DNA of 6,626 bases, taken from NCBI GenBank assembly GCA_005885565.1, contig VAXK01000126.1:1-6626 (forward strand). The letters run 5' to 3'. The translations under genes and the position numbers were made by a program. This DNA is from Actinomycetota bacterium. GTDB lineage: Bacteria; Actinomycetota; Thermoleophilia; Gaiellales; Gaiellaceae. Positions 1 through 5,488 of this stretch are shown here, piece after piece; within the stretch, counting starts at the first letter, position 1; every line of letters begins with the position of its first letter. The notes below the pieces were generated by a model, which was not told where the DNA came from, did no database searches, and worked only from the letters and a program-made list of their open reading frames with translations.

Positions 1-2
1 CG

Positions 3-1064
3 ACGCTCCTGCTGAGCGCCCTGGCGGCGATCTCTCGCGGCGGGCGCCGCGCGCTCCTCGTCACCGGCGAGGAGTCGAGCGCGCAGGTGAAGCTCCGCGC
101 CGCCCGGCTCGGCGGCGCCGACGCCGTCGAGATCCTCGCCGAGACGGAGCTCGAGGCCGTCTGCACGGTGCTCGAGCGCGAGCGGCCGGCCGTCTGCGTG
201 ATCGACTCCGTGCAGACGCTCTACTCGGCGGAGCTCGGCTCGGCGCCGGGCTCGGTGGCCCAGGTGCGCGAGGCCGCCGCCCGCCTGCTCCGCGTGGCGA
301 AGGAGCTCGGGATCGCCACCCTCCTCGTCGGCCACGTGACGAAGGACGGCGCCGTCGCCGGGCCGCGCGTGCTCGAGCACCTCGTCGACTGCGTGCTGCA
401 GTTCGAGGGCGACCGCTACCACGAGCACCGCGTCCTGCGCGCCACGAAGAACCGATTCGGCTCGACGAACGAGCTCGCGGTCTTCGAGATGACGGGCACG
501 GGGCTCGTCGGGGTGCCCGAGCCGTCGGAGCTCTTCGGCCGCAGCGTCGACGGCGAGGTCGGCGCCGCAGTCGCGTGTGCGATCGAGGGCTCGCGGCCGC
601 TGTTGCTCGAGATCCAGGCGCTCGTCGCGCCGACCGACCTGGCGATGCCGAGGCGGGTCGGAACCGGCGTCGACCCGAAGCGGCTCGCGATGATCGTCGC
701 CGTCCTCTCGCGGCACGCCCGCGTCGCGCTCGGCACGGCCGACGTGTTCGTGAACGTCGCCGGCGGCGTGCGGATCGACGAGCCGGGCGCGGACCTCGCA
801 GTCGCGCTCGCGATCGCCTCGGCCGCCCGGGGCTCGCCCGTGCGGGAGGGAATCGCCGCCTTCGGCGAGATCGGCTTGACCGGCCGCCTCCGCCCCGCGG
901 CGCAGAGCGAGCGGCGCCTGGACGAGTGCGCGAAGCTCGGTCTCGCGGGGGCCGTCGCTCCTGCCGGCACCCCGGCGCATGGCAAACTGCGCGTGGAGCA
1001 GGTCGAAACGCTGAGACAGGCGATCCGCGCGGGGCTCGATGCAGCAGGAGGAGAAGACACCTAG
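3..1064 (+). CDS. radA: DNA repair protein RadA/Sms, 5'-truncated by the window edge
   Basis: RadA is a RecA-like ATPase that helps process branched recombination intermediates and promotes branch migration. The open frame runs in from base 3, so the first ~100 residues (zinc finger and most of Walker A) lie outside; the first visible residues, TLLL, fit the end of a GKSTLLL Walker A. Then come TGEES, a Walker B-like strand CVIDSVQTLYS (Asp at 204-206), the H-V-T-K-DG segment near 335-350, and the RadA signature KNRFG at 447-461. The Lon-protease-like C-terminal domain follows (PRRVGTGVDPKRL, then GGVRIDEPGADLAVALAIAS). The 353 visible residues agree with a full protein of about 450. It overlaps disA by 26 nt. 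RadA and DisA are known to interact in Bacillus and mycobacteria, so the gene pair makes functional sense. The GTG at 87 is only an internal valine codon. Confidence 0.95.
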   Translation, partial: TLLLSALAAISRGGRRALLVTGEESSAQVKLRAARLGGADAVEILAETELEAVCTVLERERPAVCVIDSVQTLYSAELGSAPGSVAQVREAAARLLRVAKELGIATLLVGHVTKDGAVAGPRVLEHLVDCVLQFEGDRYHEHRVLRATKNRFGSTNELAVFEMTGTGLVGVPEPSELFGRSVDGEVGAAVACAIEGSRPLLLEIQALVAPTDLAMPRRVGTGVDPKRLAMIVAVLSRHARVALGTADVFVNVAGGVRIDEPGADLAVALAIASAARGSPVREGIAAFGEIGLTGRLRPAAQSERRLDECAKLGLAGAVAPAGTPAHGKLRVEQVETLRQAIRAGLDAAGGEDT

Positions 1065-2193
1065 GCGGGACGAGCGCGGCGCTTCGCTGCTCGGCTTCAC
1101 GCGCACCCCCTCCGAAGACGACCCGCGGCGCGACCCGAAGCTGCTCGCGGCGATCGAGCGGATCGCTCCGGGAACCGAGCTCCGCCAGGGAATCGACGAC
1201 ATCATCCGCTCGCGCGAGGGCGCCCTGATCGTCATCGGCGAGCCGCCCGAGCTCGCCTTCCTCTTCTCCGGAGGCATCCGGCTCGACCAGCCGTTCACCT
1301 CGCAACTCCTCTACGAGCTGGCCAAGATGGACGGCGCGATCATCGTCAACTCGGAGCTGACGCGGCTCGCGTTCGCGAACGTGCAGCTCATGCCCGACCC
1401 GACGATCCCGTCGGCCGAGACGGGCACGCGGCACCGTACGGCCGAGCGCGTGGCGAAGCAGACCGACGCGCTCGTGATCTCGATCTCCCAGCAGCGCTCC
1501 ACGATCTCGCTCTTCGTCGGCCACAGCCGCTACCAGCTCGACCCGATCGCGGACGTGCTCGCGAAGACGAACCAGGCGCTCGCCACGCTCGACACGTACC
1601 GGCAGCGGCTCGAGCAGGTGCTCACGCGACTGACGGCGCTCGAGTTCCAGAACGCGGTCGTGCTCGACGACGTGCTCGTCGTGCTCCAGCGGGCGGAGAT
1701 GAACACCCGCATGGCGGAGGAGATCGAGCGCGACTGCGTCGAGCTCGGCGCCGAGGGCCGCCTGATCCGCATGCAGCTCGAGGAGCTCGTCGGGCACGTG
1801 CCGCGCGAGAAGCGGGCCGTGATCGTCGACTACCACGCCGACGGCGGCGCCGAGCGGACGCAGGAGGGCCTCGAGGCGCTGGCCGCGCTGCCCTACCAGG
1901 ATCTGCTCGAGTTCGAGCTGCTCGCCGTCCTCGGCTACCCGGCGAGCGTGAACCCGCTCGACCACTCGGTGTCGCCGCGCGGGTTCCGGGTGCTCTCGCA
2001 CATCCCGCGGCTCCCGGAAGGCGTGATCCGGCGCGTCGTCACGGCGATGGGCGGGCTCGAGGCGATCGTCCGCGCCTCACAGCGCGACCTGGAGGGGGTG
2101 GACGGCGTCGGCGCCGTCCGGGCCCGCGAGATCCGCGAGGGCCTCCGCCGCCTCCAGGAGCACAACCTCGTGGATCGCTACCTCTCGATCTGA
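1039..2193 (+). CDS. disA: DNA integrity scanning protein DisA, diadenylate cyclase
   Basis: DisA makes cyclic di-AMP from two ATP and couples its synthesis to DNA integrity by binding branched DNA as an octamer. The 384-residue protein has an N-terminal DAC domain (about residues 35-165) with the catalytic DGA motif at 98-100 and the ATP-binding GTRHRTA motif at 129-135. A helical linker follows, then a C-terminal helix-hairpin-helix DNA-binding region, with LEGVDGVGAVRAREI near 351-365. All key motifs look intact. It is about 25 residues longer than typical DisA (around 358-360) because of a charged N-terminal tail. The ATG at 1039 lies inside radA and has only a weak G-rich upstream sequence. 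No better in-frame start was found downstream, so I keep it; translational coupling to radA is likely. The gene ends just before the carD promoter. Confidence 0.95.
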   Translation: MQQEEKTPRRDERGASLLGFTRTPSEDDPRRDPKLLAAIERIAPGTELRQGIDDIIRSREGALIVIGEPPELAFLFSGGIRLDQPFTSQLLYELAKMDGAIIVNSELTRLAFANVQLMPDPTIPSAETGTRHRTAERVAKQTDALVISISQQRSTISLFVGHSRYQLDPIADVLAKTNQALATLDTYRQRLEQVLTRLTALEFQNAVVLDDVLVVLQRAEMNTRMAEEIERDCVELGAEGRLIRMQLEELVGHVPREKRAVIVDYHADGGAERTQEGLEALAALPYQDLLEFELLAVLGYPASVNPLDHSVSPRGFRVLSHIPRLPEGVIRRVVTAMGGLEAIVRASQRDLEGVDGVGAVRAREIREGLRRLQEHNLVDRYLSI

Positions 2194-2199
2194 GTCGGA

Positions 2200-2244
2200 T
2201 TTCCAGGGGTTTCGCGAGAAATGCCTGGAAAAGCTGGCCTTTTT
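2200..2244 (+). terminator. possible weak terminator hairpin after disA
   Basis: Seven bases after the disA stop, TTTCCAGG (2200-2207) pairs perfectly with CCTGGAAA (2224-2231). Inside it, TTTC (2210-2213) pairs with GAAA (2218-2221) around a GCGA loop, which is a GNRA-type tetraloop; a G-T pair and one G-G mismatch separate the two helices. A run of five T (2240-2244) follows eight bases later. The T-run is not directly adjacent and the outer stem is only moderately GC-rich, so termination would be imperfect. The T-run itself is part of a small GCCT-TTTT-AGGC hairpin (2237-2248). The position, between the end of radA-disA and the start of the carD unit, supports the call. Confidence 0.4.
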
Positions 2245-2263
2245 AGGCGATCTTCGCTATACT
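2235..2263 (+). promoter_or_regulatory. predicted promoter of carD
   Basis: A good -10 hexamer TATACT lies at 2258-2263, an AT-rich island in otherwise GC-rich DNA. At 17 bp upstream sits TGGCCT (2235-2240), which matches TTGACA only weakly (3 of 6). Transcription would start near 2270, giving a leader of about 68 nt before the TTG start of carD. A weak -35 box is a pattern known for CarD-dependent actinobacterial promoters, so autoregulation is possible but is inference only. Confidence 0.5.
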
Positions 2264-2273
2264 GGCACGACTT

Positions 2274-2300
2274 CGCCGGCGGTCCTGCGACCCGCCGGCG
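2274..2300 (+). repeat. perfect 9-bp inverted repeat in the carD leader
   Basis: CGCCGGCGG (2274-2282) and CCGCCGGCG (2292-2300) are perfect reverse complements separated by nine bases. The copy boundaries are also flanked by the direct repeat CGACTTCG (2268-2275 and 2299-2306). If transcription starts near 2270, this very GC-rich hairpin lies at the extreme 5' end of the carD mRNA, ending 26 nt before the Shine-Dalgarno. It could stabilise the transcript against 5'-end decay, or act as a DNA operator for a dimeric regulator. Confidence 0.6.
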
Positions 2301-2337
2301 ACTTCGTGAAAGAACCCGGCGATCCTGGGGAGGCGGC

Positions 2338-2871
2338 TTGTACAAGGTCGGTGACAAGGTGGTGTACCCGCACCACGGGGCAGGCACGGTCGTGAAGAAG
2401 GAGCAGCGTGAGGTGCTCGGTCAGAAGCGCGAGTACCTGACGATCAAGATCCTCCACAACGACATGACGGTCAACGTGCCGTCCGAAAACGCTGAGAAGG
2501 TCGGTCTACGGAAGGTGATCGACGAGGACATGGTTGCGGTCGTCCTCAAGGCGCTCACCGGCGGCGGCACGCAGATGCCGAAGAACTGGAATCGGCGGTT
2601 CAAGCACAACCGCGACAAGATGAAGACGGGCGACATCCTCGAGTTGGCCGAGGTCGTCCGCAACCTCTCGCTCCGGGACCACGAGAAGGGTCTCTCGACC
2701 GGCGAGAAGCAGATGTTCGTGAAGGCGAAGAAGATCCTCGCCAGCGAGCTCATGTACGCGAAGGCAATGGACGAGGACGAGGCCGGGGACTGGCTCGACG
2801 ATGTACTGGCCGACGTCGGCACGACCTCGAACGGCAAGAAGTCGAAGGCCAAAGCCGGGGCTACGGCGTAG
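2338..2871 (+). CDS. carD: CarD/CdnL-family RNA polymerase-binding transcription regulator
   Basis: CarD-type proteins bind the RNA polymerase beta subunit and stabilise open promoter complexes, notably at rRNA promoters. The protein starts (M/L)YKVGDKVVYPHHGAGTVV, the typical first strands of the CarD_CdnL_TRCF Tudor-like RNAP-interaction domain (about residues 1-60). A helical DNA-binding domain follows (about 80-142), with the conserved tryptophan W84 in PKNWNRRFK that wedges at the upstream edge of the -10 bubble. A short acidic stretch and a Lys-rich tail end it at 177 residues, slightly longer than the usual ~160. I chose TTG at 2338: it follows GGGGAGG (2327-2333) and puts the conserved N-terminus first. 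The upstream in-frame ATG at 2221 precedes the predicted -10 box and would add 39 non-conserved residues. CarD-ispD-ispF order is common in actinobacteria. Confidence 0.93.
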   Translation: MYKVGDKVVYPHHGAGTVVKKEQREVLGQKREYLTIKILHNDMTVNVPSENAEKVGLRKVIDEDMVAVVLKALTGGGTQMPKNWNRRFKHNRDKMKTGDILELAEVVRNLSLRDHEKGLSTGEKQMFVKAKKILASELMYAKAMDEDEAGDWLDDVLADVGTTSNGKKSKAKAGATA

Positions 2872-2993
2872 GGCGATCTTCACGATTCCGGCGAGTCGAC
2901 CGGTCGTTTCAGACGGACGCGCGGGCATAGCCCGCACGTCCTGAGATCGGCACCGCAAGCGGTGCCTCCTGTCTCGACCCAGGAGGTGTCGGG
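2872..2993 (+). promoter_or_regulatory. structured leader of the ispD operon with SD-sequestering hairpin
   Basis: The 122-nt gap before ispD has three consecutive predicted stem-loops. The first joins TTTCAG (2907-2912) to CTGAGA (2941-2946) and, inside it, GACG/CGTC plus GCGGGC (2921-2926) to GCCCGC (2930-2935). The second is GGCACCGC (2949-2956) with GCGGTGCC (2959-2966). The third pairs CCTCCTG (2965-2971) perfectly with CAGGAGG (2980-2986), which contains the whole ispD Shine-Dalgarno AGGAGG (2981-2986), seven bases before the GTG start. The second and third stems share bases 2965-2966, and more if G-U pairs extend the third. This looks like a translational control leader, but the trigger is unknown and no convincing separate promoter was seen. 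Confidence 0.5.
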
Positions 2994-3656
2994 GTGAGCG
3001 TCTGGGCGATCGTCGCGGCGGCAGGCCGAGGCGACCGTCTGGGCCTCGACAGGCCGAAGGCCTTTGCAGCGCTCCGCGGACGGCCGCTGCTGGCGGAGAG
3101 CCTCGAGCGGCTGGAGGCGTCCGGGTGGGTCGACGCGATCGTCGTCGCCGCGCCGGAGGGCTGGGAAGAGCCGGTCGTCCTGCTCGCGGAGGAGCTCGGC
3201 TGCGGCAAGGTCTCGTCCTGCGTCACCGGCGGGCCGACGCGCGCCGAGTCGGTGCGGCTCGCGCTCGCCGAGGTGCCCGACGATGCGGCGGTGGCGCTCG
3301 TGCACGACGCGGCGCGGCCGCTCGTCACCGAGGAGGTCGTGGGCCGGGTGCTGGAACCGCTCGGCGAGGGCTGGGACGGGGCTGTTCCGGGCCTGCCGCT
3401 TGCGGACACCGTGAAGCGTGTTCGCGGCGAAGCGGTCGTGGAGACGGTCCCTCGCGACGACCTCGTCGCCGTGCAGACGCCGCAGGCCTTTGTCGCGCCC
3501 GTTCTCCGGCGCGCGGTCGCCGCGGGCGGCGACGCGAGCGACTGCGCGGCGCTCGTCGAGCGCGCCGGGGGTCGCGTGAAGGTCGTCCCGGGCGATCCGC
3601 GCCTGCTGAAGGTGACGGAGCCCTCCGACCTCGAGCTGGTCGCGTCGTGGCTGTGA
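2994..3656 (+). CDS. ispD: 2-C-methyl-D-erythritol 4-phosphate cytidylyltransferase IspD
   Basis: IspD transfers CMP from CTP to methylerythritol phosphate, the third step of the MEP isoprenoid pathway, in the cytosol. The 220-residue protein is of normal length. It shows the nucleotide-binding AAAGRGDRLG (residues 8-17) with the Arg and Lys (R15, K22) that contact CTP phosphates, the GGPTRAESV turn (79-87), HDAARP (104-109), DTVK (138-141), R154 in RDD, TPQAF (162-166) and the C-terminal K206 in LLKVTEPSDL. The GTG start at 2994 has a perfect AGGAGG seven bases upstream, although that site can be paired in the leader. The stop overlaps the start of the next gene by four bases (GTGA), so the downstream gene is probably coupled to it. 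Confidence 0.95.
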   Translation: MSVWAIVAAAGRGDRLGLDRPKAFAALRGRPLLAESLERLEASGWVDAIVVAAPEGWEEPVVLLAEELGCGKVSSCVTGGPTRAESVRLALAEVPDDAAVALVHDAARPLVTEEVVGRVLEPLGEGWDGAVPGLPLADTVKRVRGEAVVETVPRDDLVAVQTPQAFVAPVLRRAVAAGGDASDCAALVERAGGRVKVVPGDPRLLKVTEPSDLELVASWL

Positions 3657-4246
3657 AGGCCGTGTTCTTCGACGTCGGCGAGACGCTCGTCGACGAGACG
3701 CGCTACTGGGCCGAGCACGCCGAGCGGCTCGGTGTGACCCCGCACGTCGTGTGGGCCGCGCTCGGCGCGACGATCTCCCGTGGAGAGCACCACCGGCGCG
3801 TCTTCGAGCTCCTCGGCGGCGAGCCGGGCGACGAGGTCGTCTACTCCCCGGAGGACTTCTACCCCGATGCGCTTCCGTGCCTCGAGCGGCTGCACGGCGC
3901 CGGCTACTTCGTCGGCATCGCCGGCAACCAGAGCACGCAGCTCGAGGAGTGGGCACGCGGCCAGGAGCTGCCGGTCGACGTCGTCGCCTCGTCGGCGAGC
4001 TGGGGTGTCGAGAAGCCCTCGGCGGAATTCTTCGCGCGCGTCGTCGCCGAGAGCGGCGCCGCTCCGTACGAAGTGGCCTACGTCGGCGACCGCCTCGACA
4101 ACGACGTCGTGCCCGCGCGCGAGGCCGGGCTCGTCGCCGTTCAGATCCGCCGCGGCCCGTGGGCGCACCTCCAGGTCGGCCCCGAAGCCGGCGGCCTGCG
4201 CATCCGCTCGCTGGACGAGCTGCCGGAGGCCTTCGACGGTGCCTGA
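3653..4246 (+). CDS. HAD-superfamily hydrolase-like protein in the isp operon
   Basis: The 197-residue protein has a haloacid-dehalogenase Rossmann fold: motif I is FFDVGETLV with nucleophile D7, a cap region spans about residues 14-75, motif III is K121 in GVEKPSAEFF, and motif IV is YVGDRLDNDVVPAREAGL (D146, D151). Two positions are atypical. The residue two after the nucleophile is Gly9, not the Asp used by HAD phosphatases as general acid/base, and motif II reads GIAGNQ, where a Ser/Thr is usual. The substrate cannot be told from sequence; a non-phosphatase role or a relaxed phosphatase are both possible. GTG at 3653 is chosen because it gives the standard MKAVFFD start and a 4-base overlap with ispD; GTG at 3647 is an alternative. 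It overlaps ispF by 8 bases, so it sits inside the isoprenoid operon. Confidence 0.85.
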   Translation: MKAVFFDVGETLVDETRYWAEHAERLGVTPHVVWAALGATISRGEHHRRVFELLGGEPGDEVVYSPEDFYPDALPCLERLHGAGYFVGIAGNQSTQLEEWARGQELPVDVVASSASWGVEKPSAEFFARVVAESGAAPYEVAYVGDRLDNDVVPAREAGLVAVQIRRGPWAHLQVGPEAGGLRIRSLDELPEAFDGA

Positions 4247-4721
4247 TCTCCGGGTCGGGATCGGCGTCGACGCCCACGCCTTCGCGGGGGGTGTGCCGCT
4301 CGTCCTCGGCGGCGTCGAGATCGCTTCGCCGCGAGGCCTCGCCGGGCACTCCGACGGCGACGTCGTCACGCACGCGCTGATCGACGCGCTGCTCGGCGCC
4401 GCCGGCCTCGGCGACATCGGCTCGCTCTTTCCCTCGGACGATCCCGAGCTACGCGGGGTCTCGTCGCTGAAGCTCCTCCGCGAGGCCTACATGCGCATCC
4501 GCTCGGCCGGCTGGAAGCTCGTGAACGCCGACGCGGTGCTGATCGGCAACGAGCCGCGGATCTCCCTGCTCCGCGAGCAGATGCAGGCCGCGCTCTCCGC
4601 GGCGCTCGACGGCGACGGCATCGTGACGGTGCGGGCGACGACGACCGACGGCCTCGGCTTCACGGGCCGGGGGGAGGGCCTTGCAGCGCAGGCCGCCGCC
4701 TTACTCGAGCGCGTAGCCTGA
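4239..4721 (+). CDS. ispF: 2-C-methyl-D-erythritol 2,4-cyclodiphosphate synthase IspF
   Basis: IspF cyclises CDP-methylerythritol 2-phosphate to MEcPP with release of CMP; it works as a homotrimer with a divalent metal at each subunit interface. The 160-residue length is normal. The metal ligands are present: D11 and H13 in GVDAHAF, and H45 in the HSDGDVVTHALIDALLGAA block (37-55). The FPSDDPELRG loop and the signature ATTTDGLGFTGRGEG (133-147) are also intact. The GTG at 4239 has GGAGG at 4225-4229, nine bases upstream, and starts inside the HAD gene. The cytidylate kinase-like step IspE is not in the window. The 3' end overlaps the convergent selenoprotein gene by 21 bp (4701-4721), leaving no room for an intergenic terminator. 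Confidence 0.96.
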   Translation: MPDLRVGIGVDAHAFAGGVPLVLGGVEIASPRGLAGHSDGDVVTHALIDALLGAAGLGDIGSLFPSDDPELRGVSSLKLLREAYMRIRSAGWKLVNADAVLIGNEPRISLLREQMQAALSAALDGDGIVTVRATTTDGLGFTGRGEGLAAQAAALLERVA

Positions 4722-5243
4722 CGCGAGCATCGCCTCGGCGCGCGCCGAGAACTCCTCGAACGGGGGCACGTCCCAACCAAGCGAGTCGGCCAGCCGGTCG
4801 ATCATGTTGAAGAGCGCTGCGACGTGGATCGCGTCGACGAGTGCCTCGTCGGAGGCGCCGGCGGCGCGGGCCGCGTCCGCGTCGGCCGGGCCGAGCTCGT
4901 GCGGCCGGAGCGTGAGCTTCTCGAGGAAGGCGAGCGTCGCGCGCAGGCGTTCGTCGATCGGCGCGGTGCGCCAGTCGTGCTTCACCGCCTCCCAGACCTC
5001 CTCGCCGAGCGCGTACGACGCGACCGCGCCGTGGGCGTTCGTTCAGAACGGGCACTGGTTGAGCGAGGACACGAAGCCCGCGAAGAGCTCCCGCTCGCCC
5101 TCGCTCCACTCGGACGGGCCGCGCATCGCCATGTCGAGCGCGTCCGAGAAGGGCCGGCCGAAGAGCTCCGGCCGGTAGTGGAGCGTCTTCAGGACGCCCA
5201 GCGGGCGCGGCGCCTCGACGGCGTCGACGACCTCGAGCCTCAT
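4701..5243 (-). CDS. AhpD/CMD-like peroxidase-related selenoprotein, in-frame TGA read as Sec67
   Basis: Two open frames, 5243-5046 and 5042-4701, lie in the same reading frame and are split only by one TGA at 5045-5043. Read through, they form one 180-residue protein of the alkylhydroperoxidase D / carboxymuconolactone decarboxylase family. The first part ends FVSSLNQCPF and the second begins TNAHGAVA, so the motif is C64-P-F-[TGA67]-T-N-A-H71. Family members have CxxCxxxH here. In AhpD the second Cys is the peroxidatic residue and the His assists it, so selenocysteine there makes chemical sense. Both flanks keep intact family sequence with no other stop or frameshift. A GGUC-loop hairpin follows the TGA. 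The C-terminal half (about 117-155) has the usual CMD helices, AALFNMIDRLADSLG. The ATG at 5243 overlaps the upstream stop (ATGA). Alternatives are a recent nonsense mutation or a sequencing error of TGC. Confidence 0.85.
5010..5037 (-). promoter_or_regulatory. candidate bacterial SECIS element after the Sec codon
   Basis: On the coding strand, counting from the base after TGA, bases 11-17 (ACGGCGC, 5032-5026) pair with bases 22-28 (GCGTCGT, 5021-5015) in seven consecutive pairs, one of them G-U, closing a GGUC loop at bases 18-21 (5025-5022). A lower stem CGC/GCG (5037-5035 with 5012-5010) extends it beyond a 2x2 internal loop. Bacterial SECIS hairpins lie directly downstream of the UGA, with an apical loop about 16-37 nt away that carries a G at its first or second position. 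The E. coli fdhF element has GGUC in its loop at nearly the same distance. The fit is close. Caution: the region also encodes the conserved HGAVA, which at high GC may form a hairpin by itself. Confidence 0.7.
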
Positions 5244-5488
5244 CGCAGCGCCCGGAGGCCCGCGTCCAGACGCTCCAGGCCGGCGACGACGGCGGCCGAG
5301 ACGGTGTGCTCGAAGATCTCGTCCTCGCCGAATCCCGTGTCCTTCAGCCGCTGCACGTCGGCGTCGGTCACCGTGTAGGCGTGCCGGCGTACCTTCTCGA
5401 GGTAGGGCGTGAGCTCGGGCGGGGCGGGGCGCTCCGGCTGCGCCGCCTCGCGGAGCTCGGCGATCAACCTGTCGTAGCGCGTGCGCAC
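5240..5488 (-). CDS. small CMD-half-like protein coupled to the selenoprotein
   Basis: This 82-residue protein starts at GTG 5488, whose G is the last base of the mutY stop (TAGTG). It ends in an ATGA overlap with the selenoprotein start, so all three genes are probably co-translated. It has no cysteine. Its second half, from about residue 41 (TDADVQRLKDTGFGEDEIFE, then HTVSAAVVAGLERLDAGLRAL), lines up by eye with the selenoprotein's C-terminal CMD helices (PADADAARAAGASDEALVDA, then IHVAALFNMIDRLADSLG), sharing the DAD, DE, AA and RLD/RLAD spacing. I read it as a half-size CMD-like domain without the redox motif, likely a structural or regulatory partner of the selenoprotein. The first 30 residues are Pro/Glu-rich with no recognisable motif. 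There is no good Shine-Dalgarno. The function is unknown. Confidence 0.75.
   Translation of the reverse strand: MRTRYDRLIAELREAAQPERPAPPELTPYLEKVRRHAYTVTDADVQRLKDTGFGEDEIFEHTVSAAVVAGLERLDAGLRALR

Noticed and set aside
61..2001. A 646-residue open frame on the minus strand
   Set aside because: It is antisense to radA and disA, whose motifs are unmistakable. Its product is dominated by Arg, Pro and Ala runs with no domain, typical of a shadow frame in high-GC DNA.
2221..2340. The ATG at 2221 as the carD start
   Set aside because: It lies upstream of the TATACT box and adds 39 unconserved residues; the TTG at 2338 has a Shine-Dalgarno and begins the conserved domain.
2246..2881. Ten-base direct repeat GGCGATCTTC at 2246-2255 and 2872-2881, flanking carD
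   Set aside because: A single short repeat is plausible by chance in GC-biased DNA, and the second copy lacks a convincing -10 box, so no regulatory claim is made.
2941..2970. TPP riboswitch, suggested by CTGAGA upstream of an isoprenoid gene
   Set aside because: The other conserved TPP-element blocks are absent; CTGAGA alone is not informative.
2943..2990. T-box riboswitch before ispD (GGCACCGC resembling the T-box core, followed by CCTCCTG)
   Set aside because: The tRNA-binding UGGN is CGGC here, so it cannot pair with NCCA. No Stem I with a specifier loop fits in the short leader, and ispD is not an amino-acid gene.
2880..4417. Two ~500-residue minus-strand open frames opposite ispD, the HAD gene and ispF
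   Set aside because: Low-complexity Arg/Ala/Ser-rich products, no recognisable motif, and complete overlap with well-supported genes.
4660..5109. A 149-residue minus-strand open frame overlapping the CMD-like gene
   Set aside because: It is out of frame with the family sequence and consists of Arg/Gly/Ala-rich low-complexity protein.
4701..5243. Treating the CMD-like locus as a pseudogene or two separate small genes
   Set aside because: The only lesion is a TGA at the exact redox-cysteine position, the frame is intact on both sides, and a SECIS-like hairpin follows. An internal restart at GTG 4985 (with GGGAGG nearby) remains a weaker alternative that would give a protein without its active site.
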